Origin: Schizochytrium sp. TIO01
Taxonomy: Eukaryota; Sar; Bigyra; Thraustochytrida; Thraustochytriidae
NCBI GenBank assembly: GCA_004764695.1
Contig: SMSO01000014.1
Span: 5,400,845 to 5,464,844 of the forward strand
Length of the DNA stretch: 64,000 nt
Direction: 5' to 3'
Shown here one piece after another: positions 44,601 to 52,794 of the stretch. The notes under the pieces are model-generated. The model searched no databases. It saw nothing but the letters and a program-made list of their open reading frames with translations, and was not told the DNA's origin. Positions within the stretch are counted from its first letter, which is position 1; each line of letters begins with the position of its first letter. The position numbers and the translations under genes are program-made.

Positions 44601-47600
44601 CGTGAATAGGCCGGCGCCGGCGTCGACGACGTCGGCGGCGAGCAACACCGCGCAGGGACTCCCGTGGGGGAAACAAAAGTCCAGCGGAGCAACGTCCAAT
44701 AATCAGAACTCCCGAAGCGCTTCTGCGAGGGAACTGAGAAGCCAGGCGGTACCACAAGACGACGAAATCGAGCTTGAACGCGAAGAAGAGGCTCGAGCAA
44801 AGGCAGGTCCACAGCTCACTCCATTGGCACAGGCGTGGCAAGAAGTCGCACAGAAACCATCTACAGGATCTTCTCAGTTCTCGGCAGGTAGAGAATCCAA
44901 GTTTCTGGACCACGTAACACCTCTAAAAGCCGCACCACCATCGCTTACAAGTAGAAGCGGAGCAGAAAAGTCATCTACTAGTGTTACCAAGAGCAGCGAA
45001 CGCCTCGGCAGGCCAGTGTTGCCAAAGGTCATCTCAGGTTCAGCAGCAGACACTACCAAACTCGCCAGCGGTACTCTCCGGGGCAAGAACAAGCCATCTG
45101 CTTCAGAAAGGTGGCTTCAAAATCTTACGGCCAAGCCTTCTTCAGCTGCCACCGACAGGTGGCTTGAGAACCTATCAGCATCTACTCGTCCGAAACCTGT
45201 TCAGACCGAGTCAGCTTCGCCGGAACCATTAGCACAAGCGATTGTACATCACGAAGAGAAGCACCAAACTTCTACAAACCTTAACGCTGTATTGTTGCCT
45301 CGATTCATACCAGCTGCGAGCCCTGTACCAGAGAAGGGTGCCTACACTCCCTCCCCGATACCTGTGGATACACCCCCAGCTATCCCAACTGCTCTAGCAG
45401 CAACTCACGGAAGACTCGAAGCCAGAACTCCATCTCCAGAACCTGACGACGTTCCTGCTGCAACTTACGCTCTAGAAGAAGAATTGTACGCTAGGGACGT
45501 TGAACGGGCACCATCGCCAGATCCCAACTCACTTCCAGCAAAGGTTGTCCCAACACTTGCTCCTGCTCCCACTCGAGCTCCTACAGGAGCGTTGACTGCA
45601 AGAGGAAGGCCAGAGAATCCTTCACACGCAATCAAAGAGCGTCCTGTATTTGGCACTCTTCCTGACGCAGCGATGTTGGGCCCAATTAGCCCTGGAGTGC
45701 AGGAACAGACACGACTTCTTTTGCAGCAACAAAAGGCCAAGGCAGTCTCTGCAATTCGTGCACAACGTGAGCGCGATCCCAGGTCAGAACTTGGTAGCGT
45801 TGGCGCCAATGTACGTATTGTCTGCCATACACGCGAGTATGCACGTCTTCACTTTGCTGCTATTCATGTACCGTGGAGCTGTGTCCGTCTCTTGCGCGAT
45901 GCAGCCGAAAAGGCCGGTGAAGGTCGAGGTGAGCAGGAGATGATGACTGTAGACCTTGGTCGATTGCTCTTAAAGCCAGCGAGTGAGTTGGAGGTTCCTA
46001 AGCCGGTTTTTCAAGAAAACTTTGAGGCCGTCTTTGGCAATACTTTCCGTAATTATTTTATTCCGCTCCTTCACGCTAAGTTTCACAGGAGAGGAGACCT
46101 CACTGGCGATGACATTCCTGATGACATTCGGGCATGCTACAAGTTGTTGGTATTAGCAGAGCGCCTGGGTGCGGAATTGATGCATGATTTGTTCGACCAT
46201 CTGACAACACTTATCAACTCTAGCGTACTTAATGCCATGGCACCTACCAGTACAACAGAAGACATTGTCTCTAGCTCAACTATTCCGTTCCAGCTTGTAA
46301 GTACAAGTCTCAGCTTTGATGTGGCGCCACCTAAAGGTTCACTACTTGAGAAAATTGTGGAGTTGGCGATTGAAACCCTGGTAAAGGGTATACCAACAAG
46401 CCTTGCAGCCCTCCAAGGTCTTGTAGAAATAAGCTGTGAACGCGGCCGGACTGATATGGCCACCACACTTTTTTACCGCTCCATGCAGCAGTGTCTAGGA
46501 TATGCTTCTAAGGCACAAAAGTCTTCAAGGAGTGATGCTGAAACTCTGCTACGCGAGATGGGTGAACAAATGTCCTGGGGACGTCGTGAGGAATCACAAC
46601 TTACAACATTCTTGCACGCACTATCAGGCGCAACCGAAGGTTTTAAAGAGAGCGTTGAGTCTAACGCGACAGCACAAGCTGATGCTGCGACAGATGCGTG
46701 CTTCAGGCAAGGTATCGCTGTGCACAAGATCGGGATGGGGCCGAGTGCTGGCCTCCGGCTACTTCGAACAACAGAAAATGAGATCGAGTGGGTTCGACCT
46801 GGTCGGCGCGAAGTTAAGTCTATCCACCGGAAAGAGATCGTGCAAATTGCAATCGTTCAAACTGACACTAAAGGACGCACCTTTGGAATTGCGCGAAAGA
46901 ATGCTAAGATTGTTACCTTCCGTGTTGATAACTCTCAGGTGCGTGACCAATGTGTTCATGTACTACAGCGATGGTGGCACCCTAATCAACTCTTGGAGCA
47001 GCGCCGAGCTATGTCATATCGTATGCATGACTTGAAAATGAAGACTGGAGGGTTTGCCGCAGAAGCACCAATAGATGAAGACGAAGCTACAGTCACGAGA
47101 CAACCTAGTAGCCAAAGTCTAGTGAGTAATGCTACATCAAGAAGCCTCAGCGTTAACATTGCATCTACCTCTCAGCGTGGTTCGCATCTTGAATCACAGG
47201 CACCTGTAGCTTCCCCAATAACACTTCCCAAAAACAAGAATGCAGAGCAACCCCAACATCAAGAGCAAAGGATGCGCACGAGCCAACAACATCATGTTGA
47301 AACCGAGCATCATGAGCGCGCTATAGAAGAAGAGGAAGAGGAGCACAGCTTTTCTGATGGCAGCCCATACTCCTCCGAAGGTAGCGAGTTCGATGATGAA
47401 GATACAGAAGAGGATGACGGATTTGGTTCTGAGCGTGAACCTGAGCCCCCCGGAACGCCGGTGTCAGAGGCCTTTCACCAAGGAGGCGTCGAAGAGGAGA
47501 AAGAGGATCAAATGGGTTACGCAACGCCCGTGCAAGGTAATCGCATCCCGACAGCAAGCACCACGCCTGGAACTCCAGGCCAGTATGGTCAGAGTCCCAT

Positions 47601-48018
47601 GGTTGGGGCCTTGCCACCACCTCCGGGCGCTCAAGCAAAGACGCTTCCTGCGCGTACTCCAACGCAATTTACTCCTCAAGGTCAAGGATATATGCCGCAA
47701 CAAACATTCACACCCAACCCTGGGATGACACATGTTCAAAACTTCAGTAATTCTATGCATGCACAACCGCAAATGCACAGCGTTAACCCTCATTCCAATC
47801 ATAACCCCAGTCACACGCGAAGCTCCGACGCAGCAGGACTTGGTCTTTTTCAGAAGGGCCAGAGTGCTCGAGAGCTTGGTTCTCATTCAACTCCTCAGCG
47901 TGGCCATGGGTTCTTTTCCAAGATTAACAAGAGTTTTAGGCTTGGGTCCAAGCGTAACCTGATGCCACCTGATCATGGCAATAATGACGGCGGCCATCAG
48001 CGTAGTGACATGCTTTAA
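35614..48018 (+). CDS. Giant acidic repeat protein, 4134 aa, with PH-like C-terminal domain
   Basis: One uninterrupted 12.4-kb frame with a true ATG. Residues about 30-2760 are overwhelmingly Glu, Gln, Ser, Asp and Leu, in three blocks: irregular acidic sequence (30-668), repeats built on DLDNKVQADLDQDL plus an EQEQSQSESEEEE tail (669-1500), and about 36 copies of an 18-residue unit of the type VLSEQEEQSLSSDEEEEE (1829-2490). Many Ser residues sit before Asp/Glu, the context favoured by casein kinase 2. Residues 2760-3390 are mixed Ala/Ser/Pro-rich and include two RWLxNL motifs and TPSPxP repeats. Residues about 3390-3650 form a conserved-looking globular, mostly helical region of unknown family. 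Residues about 3695-3790 look like a PH-type domain ending in a helix with a Trp pair. The tail is acidic, then Gly/Pro/Gln-rich. A scaffold or cell-cortex role is possible but unproven. Confidence 0.8.
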   Translation: MSRVPSLSSLWSAAHRALGERSIEEDSEDVSSEEEEDLDLSEDEDLKQQGSGSGNENVEGLSRGIASSQSLDQKGIDQEAPEPGQGVFGQRVLGQGILGQTFLSRGLFGAFRRKEESPEVLAQETLGQGVLNIGALGSEASKQIGEEQEEELELELELEEGGEDIELEEELEEEEELRLEEESEGEEELELEEEQDERVALAAWRLQETRSQLESLTSEGKQGESEESEDEKEFFSGQEEESYSLEEEEDLSENERESEPLIQEYRGNVALNEEESEGDSDFFSVQEEGSRVHEGVEDLSEEEQEQELLVQTLGGVNLEEGEKLENQGREQELDQSLNLANLQDQDKQELFDSQRQEQEGAELESEKDQFSEQEEESLSDRKDTGLSSGEESEEAAQIYQQKEILEVDQRQELSFFQQTQLQEELTSSKKDPQEEVEEGTPEQPNEDLLEQKEEKEPFAQSFCHGTSTGQEEYSIDELEEGQKQQLGQLHKLYNFGQNQHHIQEDLVSGDEESEEEEGLLFKHGLSDDEEEVSSEIDQEQEERQGPLPKAYQNCIAPEDEDRETLIKDNLDENLEDDDQERELVNFSQNQSKEQLISRDKEVQEQEKKTQYFSQEQEKESILNLFEQTQEGKFLAQSFQLSTTFRQGQEQESLLPLQLTESAVLGQQEHTDSDLEQEESESEEEKDCDIKAKADLDQDLASKLEEDEGLDDKVQTNLGQDLEQEQSESEPEEGIDQDLEEELEQKQEQSHSESEEEEEEDLEQHLNSVSEEGSDYKVQAVLDQDLNQDLNQLQPESEEESEEESEEESEEEEEEDLDRKVQADLDQDLNSVSEGEEGLDYKVQGDLDQDLDLEQEQSQSDSLEEEEEEEDLHNKVQSDLDQTQDLEQEQSPSESEEEEEEDLDIKIQAGLEQSLDSEEEKGLDYKVQADLDLEQEQSKSQSESESEEEEEEEEEDLDNKVQVDLDPEQEQSKSQSESESESEEEEEEEEEDLENKVQSDLEQDLISASEEETGLNYSAQADLDQDLEESQEQSQSEEEEDLDNKVQSDLEQDLNSVSEEEEDYKVQADLDQDLEESQGQSQSQSEEEEEEEEEEEEDLDNKVQADLEQDLNSVSEEGEDYKVQADLDQDLEESQEPSQSKSESESEEEEEEEDLNTKGHAELDQDLNSVSEEGEGLDYKVQADLDLEQEQSESESEEEEEEEEDLDNKVRADLKQDLSSLPEEELDNKVQAGLDQDLVQDLGQEQSQSELESESESEEEEDLDNKDLEQEQEQSEENLGDKDPADQDLHSELEKEEDLDNKVETNLDQDIEQSQSESKSEEEQDLGNKDLADQHLELEQEQEQPQPQSEEEEEEEEEEEEDLDNKVQADLEQDLNSVSEEEEGLDDKVQADLEQEQEEEQSESESEEDLGENDQVDQDLDSELEKDQGLDDKVQTNLDQDLEQSESELESESEEDLGVKDHADQDRNLDSELDLEEDLDDKVQTNLDQDLTQEQLESEKETEAPLEQEKETFSIDKDKTFSEQKRGELDPLLHTFQHQIILGQRQEETLDNKVQVDSNQDRDLDSDQVDSEEEESEEEESTLGEEREDNLSDQEQRKVEPCTQALQWKLALEQDQDQYQEESEKAVVLSEQEKQSLSSDEEEEQELQSKQPLVQLVFEEEEDRSTKVEGDKDQKDSEEEEEFLSEQERHSFSSSEENNLSEQEQDELDFLAQTLQHQLALGQYQEGLDKKFEDSQSQDQEGLEEEQDSFSEPGREELSNLVQALGQNAVPEEGQDQDQDQDQDQEESVKEEYFRNQGKQSFLGEEEKTFSDQEQEKVDPLAQVLQHRAFLEQKKQSLSSDEVEGEALSEQEEQSLSSDEEEEEVLSEQEEQSLSRGEVEEEVLSEQEEQGLSRGEVEEEVLSEQEEQGLSSDEEEEEVLSEQEKPSLSSDEVEEEVLSEQEEQSLSSNEEEEEVLSKQEKPSLSGNEVEGEALSEQEEQSLSSNEEEEEVLSKQEKPSLSGNEVEGEALSEQERQSLSSDEEEEEVLSEQEEQSLSSDEEEEEVLSEQERQSLSSDEEEEEVLSEQEEQSLSSDEEEEEVLSEQEKPSLSSDEVEGEALSEQEKQSLSSDEEEEEVLSEQDEQSLSRVEVVEGVLSEQEEQSLSRVEVVEEEVLSEQEEQSLSSDEEEEEVLSEQEKPSLSSDEVEEEALSEQEEQSLSSDDEEEEVLSEQEKPSLSSDEVEEEALSEQEEQSLSSDEEEEEVLSEQEEQSLSRGEVEEEALSEQEEQSLSSDEEEEEVLSEQEKPSLSSDEVEEEVLSEQEEQGLLSDEEEEEVLSEQEEQSLSRGEVEEEVLSEQEEQSLSSDEEEEEVLSEQEKPSLSRVEVVEEVLSEQEEQSLSRVEVVEEEVLSEQEEQSLSSDEEEEEVLSEQEKPSLSSDEVEEEALSEQEEQSLSSDEEEEEVLSEQEKPRLSRDEVEEEALSEQGEQSLSSDEEEEEVLSEQEEQSLSRGEKENLSEHEEEQEVQSKEPLVFEQEENLSKRVEADKDQKDSEEEEELLSEQERHSFSSGEEEDTSDQDQGEEEVEEDQTLGYEHLDLNQQRSLGLSLWEQEHKEENLLAEETHQALDRKEEQEFLAQVVQPQTFLKQEEREVPELGKAREIASYEHDQQLVLSEAEGKGLKQQIKYFSQDQEQEDLAYEEVEEKVLFAHTLLQTEESHAQQFSKQQRGLDFPFQQKRQEQFSSQLLNHRSPLEEAFRQQREEEAELKSSELEEKEEEEEGKVEDKGRFIQGPSALAFPSHRAQEQPVQVSDRFFQPEPQSFSSSSPGPQTQQESFPTPSQASSTPLLDADLRTDPPKDLGLEKTAFAQVTSSEIAEELQEEVTPQQERNDHSEVCDWEDLAGKEREQEQEQLTRELDEHEDSVLEERGISSSMQRQRSNLEGGPLAAAFAASQGTAGESVSSSREIGQNLLRQRQQQFMQQRQQRGDKEHFGRATNAVSAAFAFSKAGAAARDQERVNRPAPASTTSAASNTAQGLPWGKQKSSGATSNNQNSRSASARELRSQAVPQDDEIELEREEEARAKAGPQLTPLAQAWQEVAQKPSTGSSQFSAGRESKFLDHVTPLKAAPPSLTSRSGAEKSSTSVTKSSERLGRPVLPKVISGSAADTTKLASGTLRGKNKPSASERWLQNLTAKPSSAATDRWLENLSASTRPKPVQTESASPEPLAQAIVHHEEKHQTSTNLNAVLLPRFIPAASPVPEKGAYTPSPIPVDTPPAIPTALAATHGRLEARTPSPEPDDVPAATYALEEELYARDVERAPSPDPNSLPAKVVPTLAPAPTRAPTGALTARGRPENPSHAIKERPVFGTLPDAAMLGPISPGVQEQTRLLLQQQKAKAVSAIRAQRERDPRSELGSVGANVRIVCHTREYARLHFAAIHVPWSCVRLLRDAAEKAGEGRGEQEMMTVDLGRLLLKPASELEVPKPVFQENFEAVFGNTFRNYFIPLLHAKFHRRGDLTGDDIPDDIRACYKLLVLAERLGAELMHDLFDHLTTLINSSVLNAMAPTSTTEDIVSSSTIPFQLVSTSLSFDVAPPKGSLLEKIVELAIETLVKGIPTSLAALQGLVEISCERGRTDMATTLFYRSMQQCLGYASKAQKSSRSDAETLLREMGEQMSWGRREESQLTTFLHALSGATEGFKESVESNATAQADAATDACFRQGIAVHKIGMGPSAGLRLLRTTENEIEWVRPGRREVKSIHRKEIVQIAIVQTDTKGRTFGIARKNAKIVTFRVDNSQVRDQCVHVLQRWWHPNQLLEQRRAMSYRMHDLKMKTGGFAAEAPIDEDEATVTRQPSSQSLVSNATSRSLSVNIASTSQRGSHLESQAPVASPITLPKNKNAEQPQHQEQRMRTSQQHHVETEHHERAIEEEEEEHSFSDGSPYSSEGSEFDDEDTEEDDGFGSEREPEPPGTPVSEAFHQGGVEEEKEDQMGYATPVQGNRIPTASTTPGTPGQYGQSPMVGALPPPPGAQAKTLPARTPTQFTPQGQGYMPQQTFTPNPGMTHVQNFSNSMHAQPQMHSVNPHSNHNPSHTRSSDAAGLGLFQKGQSARELGSHSTPQRGHGFFSKINKSFRLGSKRNLMPPDHGNNDGGHQRSDML
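37620..40110 (+). repeat. Irregular coding repeats, DLDNKVQADLDQDL type
   Basis: Within the giant gene, units of roughly 35-60 residues alternate a D-L-x-x-K-V-Q-x-D-L motif with runs of Glu and Ser-Glu. Unit length varies because the (E)n and (SE)n runs expand independently. Codon choice is repetitive (GAGTCA, GAAGAA). Confidence 0.85.
41101..43083 (+). repeat. 54-bp coding tandem repeat, about 36 copies
   Basis: In-frame 54-bp units encode VLSEQE(EQ/KP/RQ)SLS(SDEE/RGEV/SDEV)EEE. Higher-order alternation is visible: an EQ...SDEE unit often pairs with a KP...SDEV unit, giving a 108-bp superunit. Units are highly similar in DNA, which indicates recent expansion or homogenisation. Confidence 0.95.
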
Positions 48019-48506
48019 GAGTCCCAACAATGCTGACTAAAAGCGATTATTGACACAACTGCTTCTCTAAATTCCCTCTCTTTTTATTATTTCATCAAAA
48101 TATTTTGTCTCTATCGTTTAACACCCAACAGTGTTAATTTAATGATATTATACCTTCATCAAAGCTTGCTTTAGAAGATGGTAGCTAGCATATTAGTAGT
48201 CTATCGATCAATTCCTATTTCGCTGGTTTTCCTGTGTATGTCTAACTACAAACAGACAAATTAGGACATGTATTAAGAATACGGCTATGGCAGAAAGTTC
48301 AACTTTTATCTGAGACTGTGTAGATTAGAGGATCCACTGCTTGTAACACAAGAGAAGAATCATCAAATGGCAATTTATAATTTTGTGGATTAGATTGGAA
48401 AGCAGAGCAATGCTCGTAAGAACCATACAAATAGTGAGTTTGTAAGGGACGTCGATGTATTATTATTAAGTCTGACAGCGAGTAGTATGAATAAATGTTT
48501 GCGGAA
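48019..48506. other. Short intergenic gap between convergent genes
   Basis: The shared 3' region of the giant acidic gene (+) and SMC2 (-). AT-rich, no gene. Confidence 0.75.
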
Positions 48507-51500
48507 TTACTGATTGACCGCAATATTCTGATTAGCGCGAGCGCGTTTCTTACCCTTTTCGGCCTTTTCTGCAAGCTTGCTGGCGGCGGCCCGCTCCTCA
48601 TTCTTGAGGCGTTTGATATGATCTTTGTTGGAGGTCCGTGCAACCGTCGAAACACCCTCAACAAACTTTGTGCGGAAGATAACATTGGCATTGTTGAACA
48701 TACCCTCCTTGAGCGAAACAACGATGAACTGAGACTGCGCAAAGTGAGTACGCAACATCTGGCCAATGTTCTGGGTGTGAGAGAGATCCAAGGCGGCATC
48801 GACCTCATCGAGAATGTACATTGGTGCTGGTTTGAAGAGGAGGAGTGCAAGAATAAGGGAGAGAGCAAGAAGTGAGCGCTGGCCACCACTGAGCTCAGAA
48901 AGGGATTTCTTCCATGTCTGGCCAAATGCCACACGGACCTCGAGACCGTCACGAATCGTGCCACCTTCTGGGGGCTCGAGCTTGGCCTGGGTACCTGGAA
49001 GCAGAGTAGAAAAGATGGAGCCAAAGTCAGCATTGACCTTTTCCCAAGAACTGCGAAGTGCTTGCTCTGCCTTGGTATCCAAATCCTTAATCACACGTTC
49101 AATAGTCTTGCGATCTTTCTCAATGATGGAGCGTTTGCGGTTAAGGTCTTCGTACTCTTGTTCGGCCTTGTCGATCATACCCATAACCTTCTTGTTAACG
49201 TTACGTGAGATCTTTGATTGTGCAGCCTCGAGCTCGTTCAAGCGCTTCTTCGCCTGGTCAGGGTTCTTCGCGCTAAAGTCGTAGTCAGTGTGCGGCTTGC
49301 CAAAAAACTGTTCTTCAGACTTGATCCATGGATGCTGCTCCTTGAGGGCCTGAGCCTTCTTGGCAGCATCGCTGCTGCCATGGTGGATGTTCTTGAGCTC
49401 CATGTTAAGCTCCTTGAGTTTGAGTTCAATCTCGTGTACCTGAGTTTTAAGCTTTTTCTGCGCACTCTGGATCTCTCCAAGTTCCGCATGGCACGCCTCA
49501 AGCTCACCTCTGCACTCTTCAGCTGAGGTTGCAGCTGTGCTGTGTGCCATACGGTGCTGCTGCACCTCCTCTTCTAAAGTCTCTAGCTCTTCCTGTGCAG
49601 TACTGTTCTGAGTTTGAGATGCTTGAAGGTTTTCCTCAGTAGAGGCCTCCTCTTGGTCCAGTTCCTCAAGGGCAAGTTCCGCACTATCAGCGCGGTCTTG
49701 TACCTCCTTATAACGGGCCTCTGCTTCTGCAAACAAGTTTTTGGCACCTTGGAGAGACTCCTGAGCTTTTGCTACAAGGTTGTTTCTTGCAGCCTCCATA
49801 TCCTTCATTTCATCTTCCATGGCTGCAGCATCTGCTAAAGCCTTTTCGCGGCGTTGTTCAGCCATCGTGATACCTTCCGTAAGCTCTCCGATGCTCTTCT
49901 CAAGTTGTTCCTCCTTTTGCATCAGCTGTGCGAACGGTGTGGATCCGATGCGTTCTTTCACGAGCCCTAGTTCATGTTTTGCGAGGTCAAGTTTCTCCGA
50001 GACCTTGCTGTACATTTTTGCTGCTTGGTCCCATCCCGCAAGTTTCTTCTTTCCCTCACTGATCGATTGCGAAAGTTCATCAACCTTCATCCTCAATTCT
50101 CTCAGTTTCGAGAGTTGCAAGAGCACAGACCCTCTGTTTGATCGAGAACCACCTGAGAGAGTTCCCTGGGGGTCGAAGGCGTCACCGTCGAGAGTGACAC
50201 TCTTGACCATAACCTTCTTATTGAAAGTAACAGTTCGAGCAGTCGCAAGGCTGTCACAAACGAGAGTTGTACCAAAAACATACTCCATAGCACGTGCAAC
50301 TTCATCTTCATAGCCTACAAGGGATAGTGCAGACACCGCTGTACCGTTGCAATCGGCTGCGATCTGAGAGGCCGCTTTAATCTTGGCATCCGGGAGAACG
50401 CGGCTGTTCACCTTGTCAAGAGGGATGATCGTCACACGGTGCTTGAGCTTTCCCTTGTCCAAGAGAGCCTTACCAGTACTCACCGCATCCACCACTACCT
50501 GGTACAGCTTACCTCCAGCAACAACCTCGAGAGCCGAGGCATTCTTGGTTTCAAGCACATCTACCAGGCTGGCCACAGTGCCCTTGACTTTCGAGCGATC
50601 GAAGTTCGGGCTCGGGTCACTATAGGCAAAGTCAATTGCTGCCAATTGTGCTGCGAGTTGCTCTGCATTGTCCTTCGCGTCCACGAGCTCAGAGGTCATT
50701 TCATCAAGCCGCTCCTCGAGCTCCGCCGCTGCTTCAGGATTGTAATCAATCTCGGAGACCTGAGCTTCGAGGGATGTTACGGCTTCTGTGTACTTTTCGA
50801 GTTCTTTCTCCGCCTTGGAGTTGGACGACTTTGCCTTTTTAACCTGAGCGGACACGGTCTTGAGCTCCTTCTCGGCGTGTTTGAGCTTCATCTGCTGCCG
50901 AGTGACATCTGTGGCCGCTTCTTCGGCAGCGTTGCGGAGTCCAACAAGCTTTTCAGCCATAGTAAGCTGCTGCGCATCTCCTTCACCATCCTCCCCAGTG
51001 CTGTTTGCGAGACCTGCGTTAGCTGCTTGCAGTGCGACTTGAGCATTGCTGAGTGCCTTCTTCGCAGCAGAGTACTTGACATCTTCAGCTTGAAGCGCCT
51101 CTTTGGCCTGCGCAACACGATCTTCGGCAGCCTTGCGCTGCTCTCCGAATGATGCCCGCTGCTCTACCAACGCTTGCTGTTTGGCTTTGAGTTTGTCAAA
51201 AGATGACTTGAGGTTGTCGAGCTTTGAAGTGCTCTTTGCGAGGACCTTGGCCGTTTTGTCTTCACGTTCGCCGAGCTCTTTGGCACGTTTCTGAAGCTTT
51301 TGAATGTGCTCACTGCTCAGCTGCTCAGCGTTTTCGACCATTGACGCAAGGCTTCCTTTGGCAGTTTCCTGTTGGGCGGTGAGAGCCTCGATTTGCTCGG
51401 TCTTCTCAGTCTTCTTTGCGTCGGTGTCGAGGACGAGCTTGTACAATTTGTGGTAACGATGGGCAGTGCAGAAGCGCTGGAGACGCTCCATCTCTGTGTT

Positions 51501-52169
51501 CTGGCTGGACCATTTCAGATAGGCTTGCTTCTCAGCGCGGAGCTTATCAAGTTTTGGTGTAATTTCCTCAGCAAGGAGGTTTTCGATTTCGTCAACCTTG
51601 CTCTGCTTCTGTTCCATCTTGCGTTGTGCGTCCGCCTTTTTTGACTCATACATGCGAGTTCCGACAGCTTCCTCAATCATACCAAGAATCTCAGGCGGTT
51701 TCATGTTAAGAACCTTGGTGATACGACCCTGCATAATGAGAAAGTGCGGGTTGTTGACATTGAGTTGTACAGAGTGGAAAAGGTTTTGGACCTCTTTGGC
51801 CTGGACGCTGCGTCCATTGATGAGGTACTTGTTGCGACCTCCGATGACGATCTGACGGGTTACAGTGATCTCCTCGTCGTTTTCATACCCGACAGGAGCC
51901 CGCTCGCGATCAGAGTTGTCAAAGACGATGGAAACGCTGGCCTTGGTAACACCTGATTGACCCTGCTTGTAGACAAGACCTTGGAGGTTGGCCACGCGGA
52001 CATGGCTGAGCTGTGTAATGCCGAGCACGAAGCAAATGGCATCGAGAATATTGGATTTACCACTGCCATTTAGGCCTGTGATGGCGTTAAATTGAGGGTC
52101 AAAGTCCGGCACGACGGTACGGTTGGCGTACGACTTGAAGCCGTCGATGATAATCTGCTTGATGAACAT
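48507..52169 (-). CDS. SMC2: Condensin subunit SMC2
   Basis: A 1220-residue SMC ATPase in one exon with an ATG at 52169. The N-terminal head begins MFIKQIIIDGFKSYANRTVV and has Walker A GLNGSGKSN and the SMC2-typical SHVRVANLQGLVYKQGQSG. Two long coiled coils flank a hinge at about 526-663, which contains GTVASLVDV and ends near LSGGSRSNRG. The C-terminal head has the ABC signature LSGGQRSLLALSL near 1090, Walker B YILDEVDAALD near 1118 and the D-loop after it. SMC2 pairs with SMC4 in condensin to compact mitotic chromosomes using ATP. Length and every key motif are normal for the family (about 1170-1220 aa). The gene is convergent with the giant acidic gene and divergent from the Snapin-like gene. 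Confidence 0.98.
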   Translation of the reverse strand: MFIKQIIIDGFKSYANRTVVPDFDPQFNAITGLNGSGKSNILDAICFVLGITQLSHVRVANLQGLVYKQGQSGVTKASVSIVFDNSDRERAPVGYENDEEITVTRQIVIGGRNKYLINGRSVQAKEVQNLFHSVQLNVNNPHFLIMQGRITKVLNMKPPEILGMIEEAVGTRMYESKKADAQRKMEQKQSKVDEIENLLAEEITPKLDKLRAEKQAYLKWSSQNTEMERLQRFCTAHRYHKLYKLVLDTDAKKTEKTEQIEALTAQQETAKGSLASMVENAEQLSSEHIQKLQKRAKELGEREDKTAKVLAKSTSKLDNLKSSFDKLKAKQQALVEQRASFGEQRKAAEDRVAQAKEALQAEDVKYSAAKKALSNAQVALQAANAGLANSTGEDGEGDAQQLTMAEKLVGLRNAAEEAATDVTRQQMKLKHAEKELKTVSAQVKKAKSSNSKAEKELEKYTEAVTSLEAQVSEIDYNPEAAAELEERLDEMTSELVDAKDNAEQLAAQLAAIDFAYSDPSPNFDRSKVKGTVASLVDVLETKNASALEVVAGGKLYQVVVDAVSTGKALLDKGKLKHRVTIIPLDKVNSRVLPDAKIKAASQIAADCNGTAVSALSLVGYEDEVARAMEYVFGTTLVCDSLATARTVTFNKKVMVKSVTLDGDAFDPQGTLSGGSRSNRGSVLLQLSKLRELRMKVDELSQSISEGKKKLAGWDQAAKMYSKVSEKLDLAKHELGLVKERIGSTPFAQLMQKEEQLEKSIGELTEGITMAEQRREKALADAAAMEDEMKDMEAARNNLVAKAQESLQGAKNLFAEAEARYKEVQDRADSAELALEELDQEEASTEENLQASQTQNSTAQEELETLEEEVQQHRMAHSTAATSAEECRGELEACHAELGEIQSAQKKLKTQVHEIELKLKELNMELKNIHHGSSDAAKKAQALKEQHPWIKSEEQFFGKPHTDYDFSAKNPDQAKKRLNELEAAQSKISRNVNKKVMGMIDKAEQEYEDLNRKRSIIEKDRKTIERVIKDLDTKAEQALRSSWEKVNADFGSIFSTLLPGTQAKLEPPEGGTIRDGLEVRVAFGQTWKKSLSELSGGQRSLLALSLILALLLFKPAPMYILDEVDAALDLSHTQNIGQMLRTHFAQSQFIVVSLKEGMFNNANVIFRTKFVEGVSTVARTSNKDHIKRLKNEERAAASKLAEKAEKGKKRARANQNIAVNQ

Positions 52170-52794
52170 GGCGGCTTTGTGGTGATACTTGCTCTTCCCG
52201 CAGAGTCTTTATCTATTGCACGCAAGCCTGTCTCAATGGGTCTTCAGACCCAAAGCGCAAAGGCAAAACTGTTTTGCTTTTGCTTCGTTACACCTTTTCA
52301 CCAAAGGATCGCGGCGGTTTGCAGAATTGGGTCTTGCCAAGCAAAGCACAGTACAACAAACGTTTCCACAGTCGCGGCACAACGCCAGCGACAACTGTTA
52401 CGCCTCAAGAGGCGCAGACAAGCCTACGACAAGAGTCGGTGATCGGATGCCGTTGCGCAGCTTGCGCAGACGGTTTCCTTTATGGAGTTGCAGATCTGTT
52501 GATGCTTTCGATGCATGGAATCTCTCTCAAAAGAATTGCACGTGGCGGTTGCACTGTATTCCCACTGGGCACGGTACCTCTGCTTATCCATTATCGGAAT
52601 TTCCAAAAACTTGTTCAATTACACCCCCCTCACATGTTATAAGGCCGAGGAGCACCTTAATTTATCCGATTCCCCGACGCGGTTGAAATGTCAGAAAATA
52701 AAATGAGATGAGGGATTCCTTCAAGATCAAAACCAGAATATTAAGCGGATCTGCGCGGGCTTTGGCAAAGCCTGTAGCCTAGCGCCACGAGCAA
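52170..52794. promoter_or_regulatory. Shared upstream region of SMC2 and the Snapin-like gene
   Basis: A 625-bp gap between divergent start codons must hold both promoters or a bidirectional one. Open frames here (52189-52706) look like chance. No TATA box or named motif was assigned. Confidence 0.45.
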
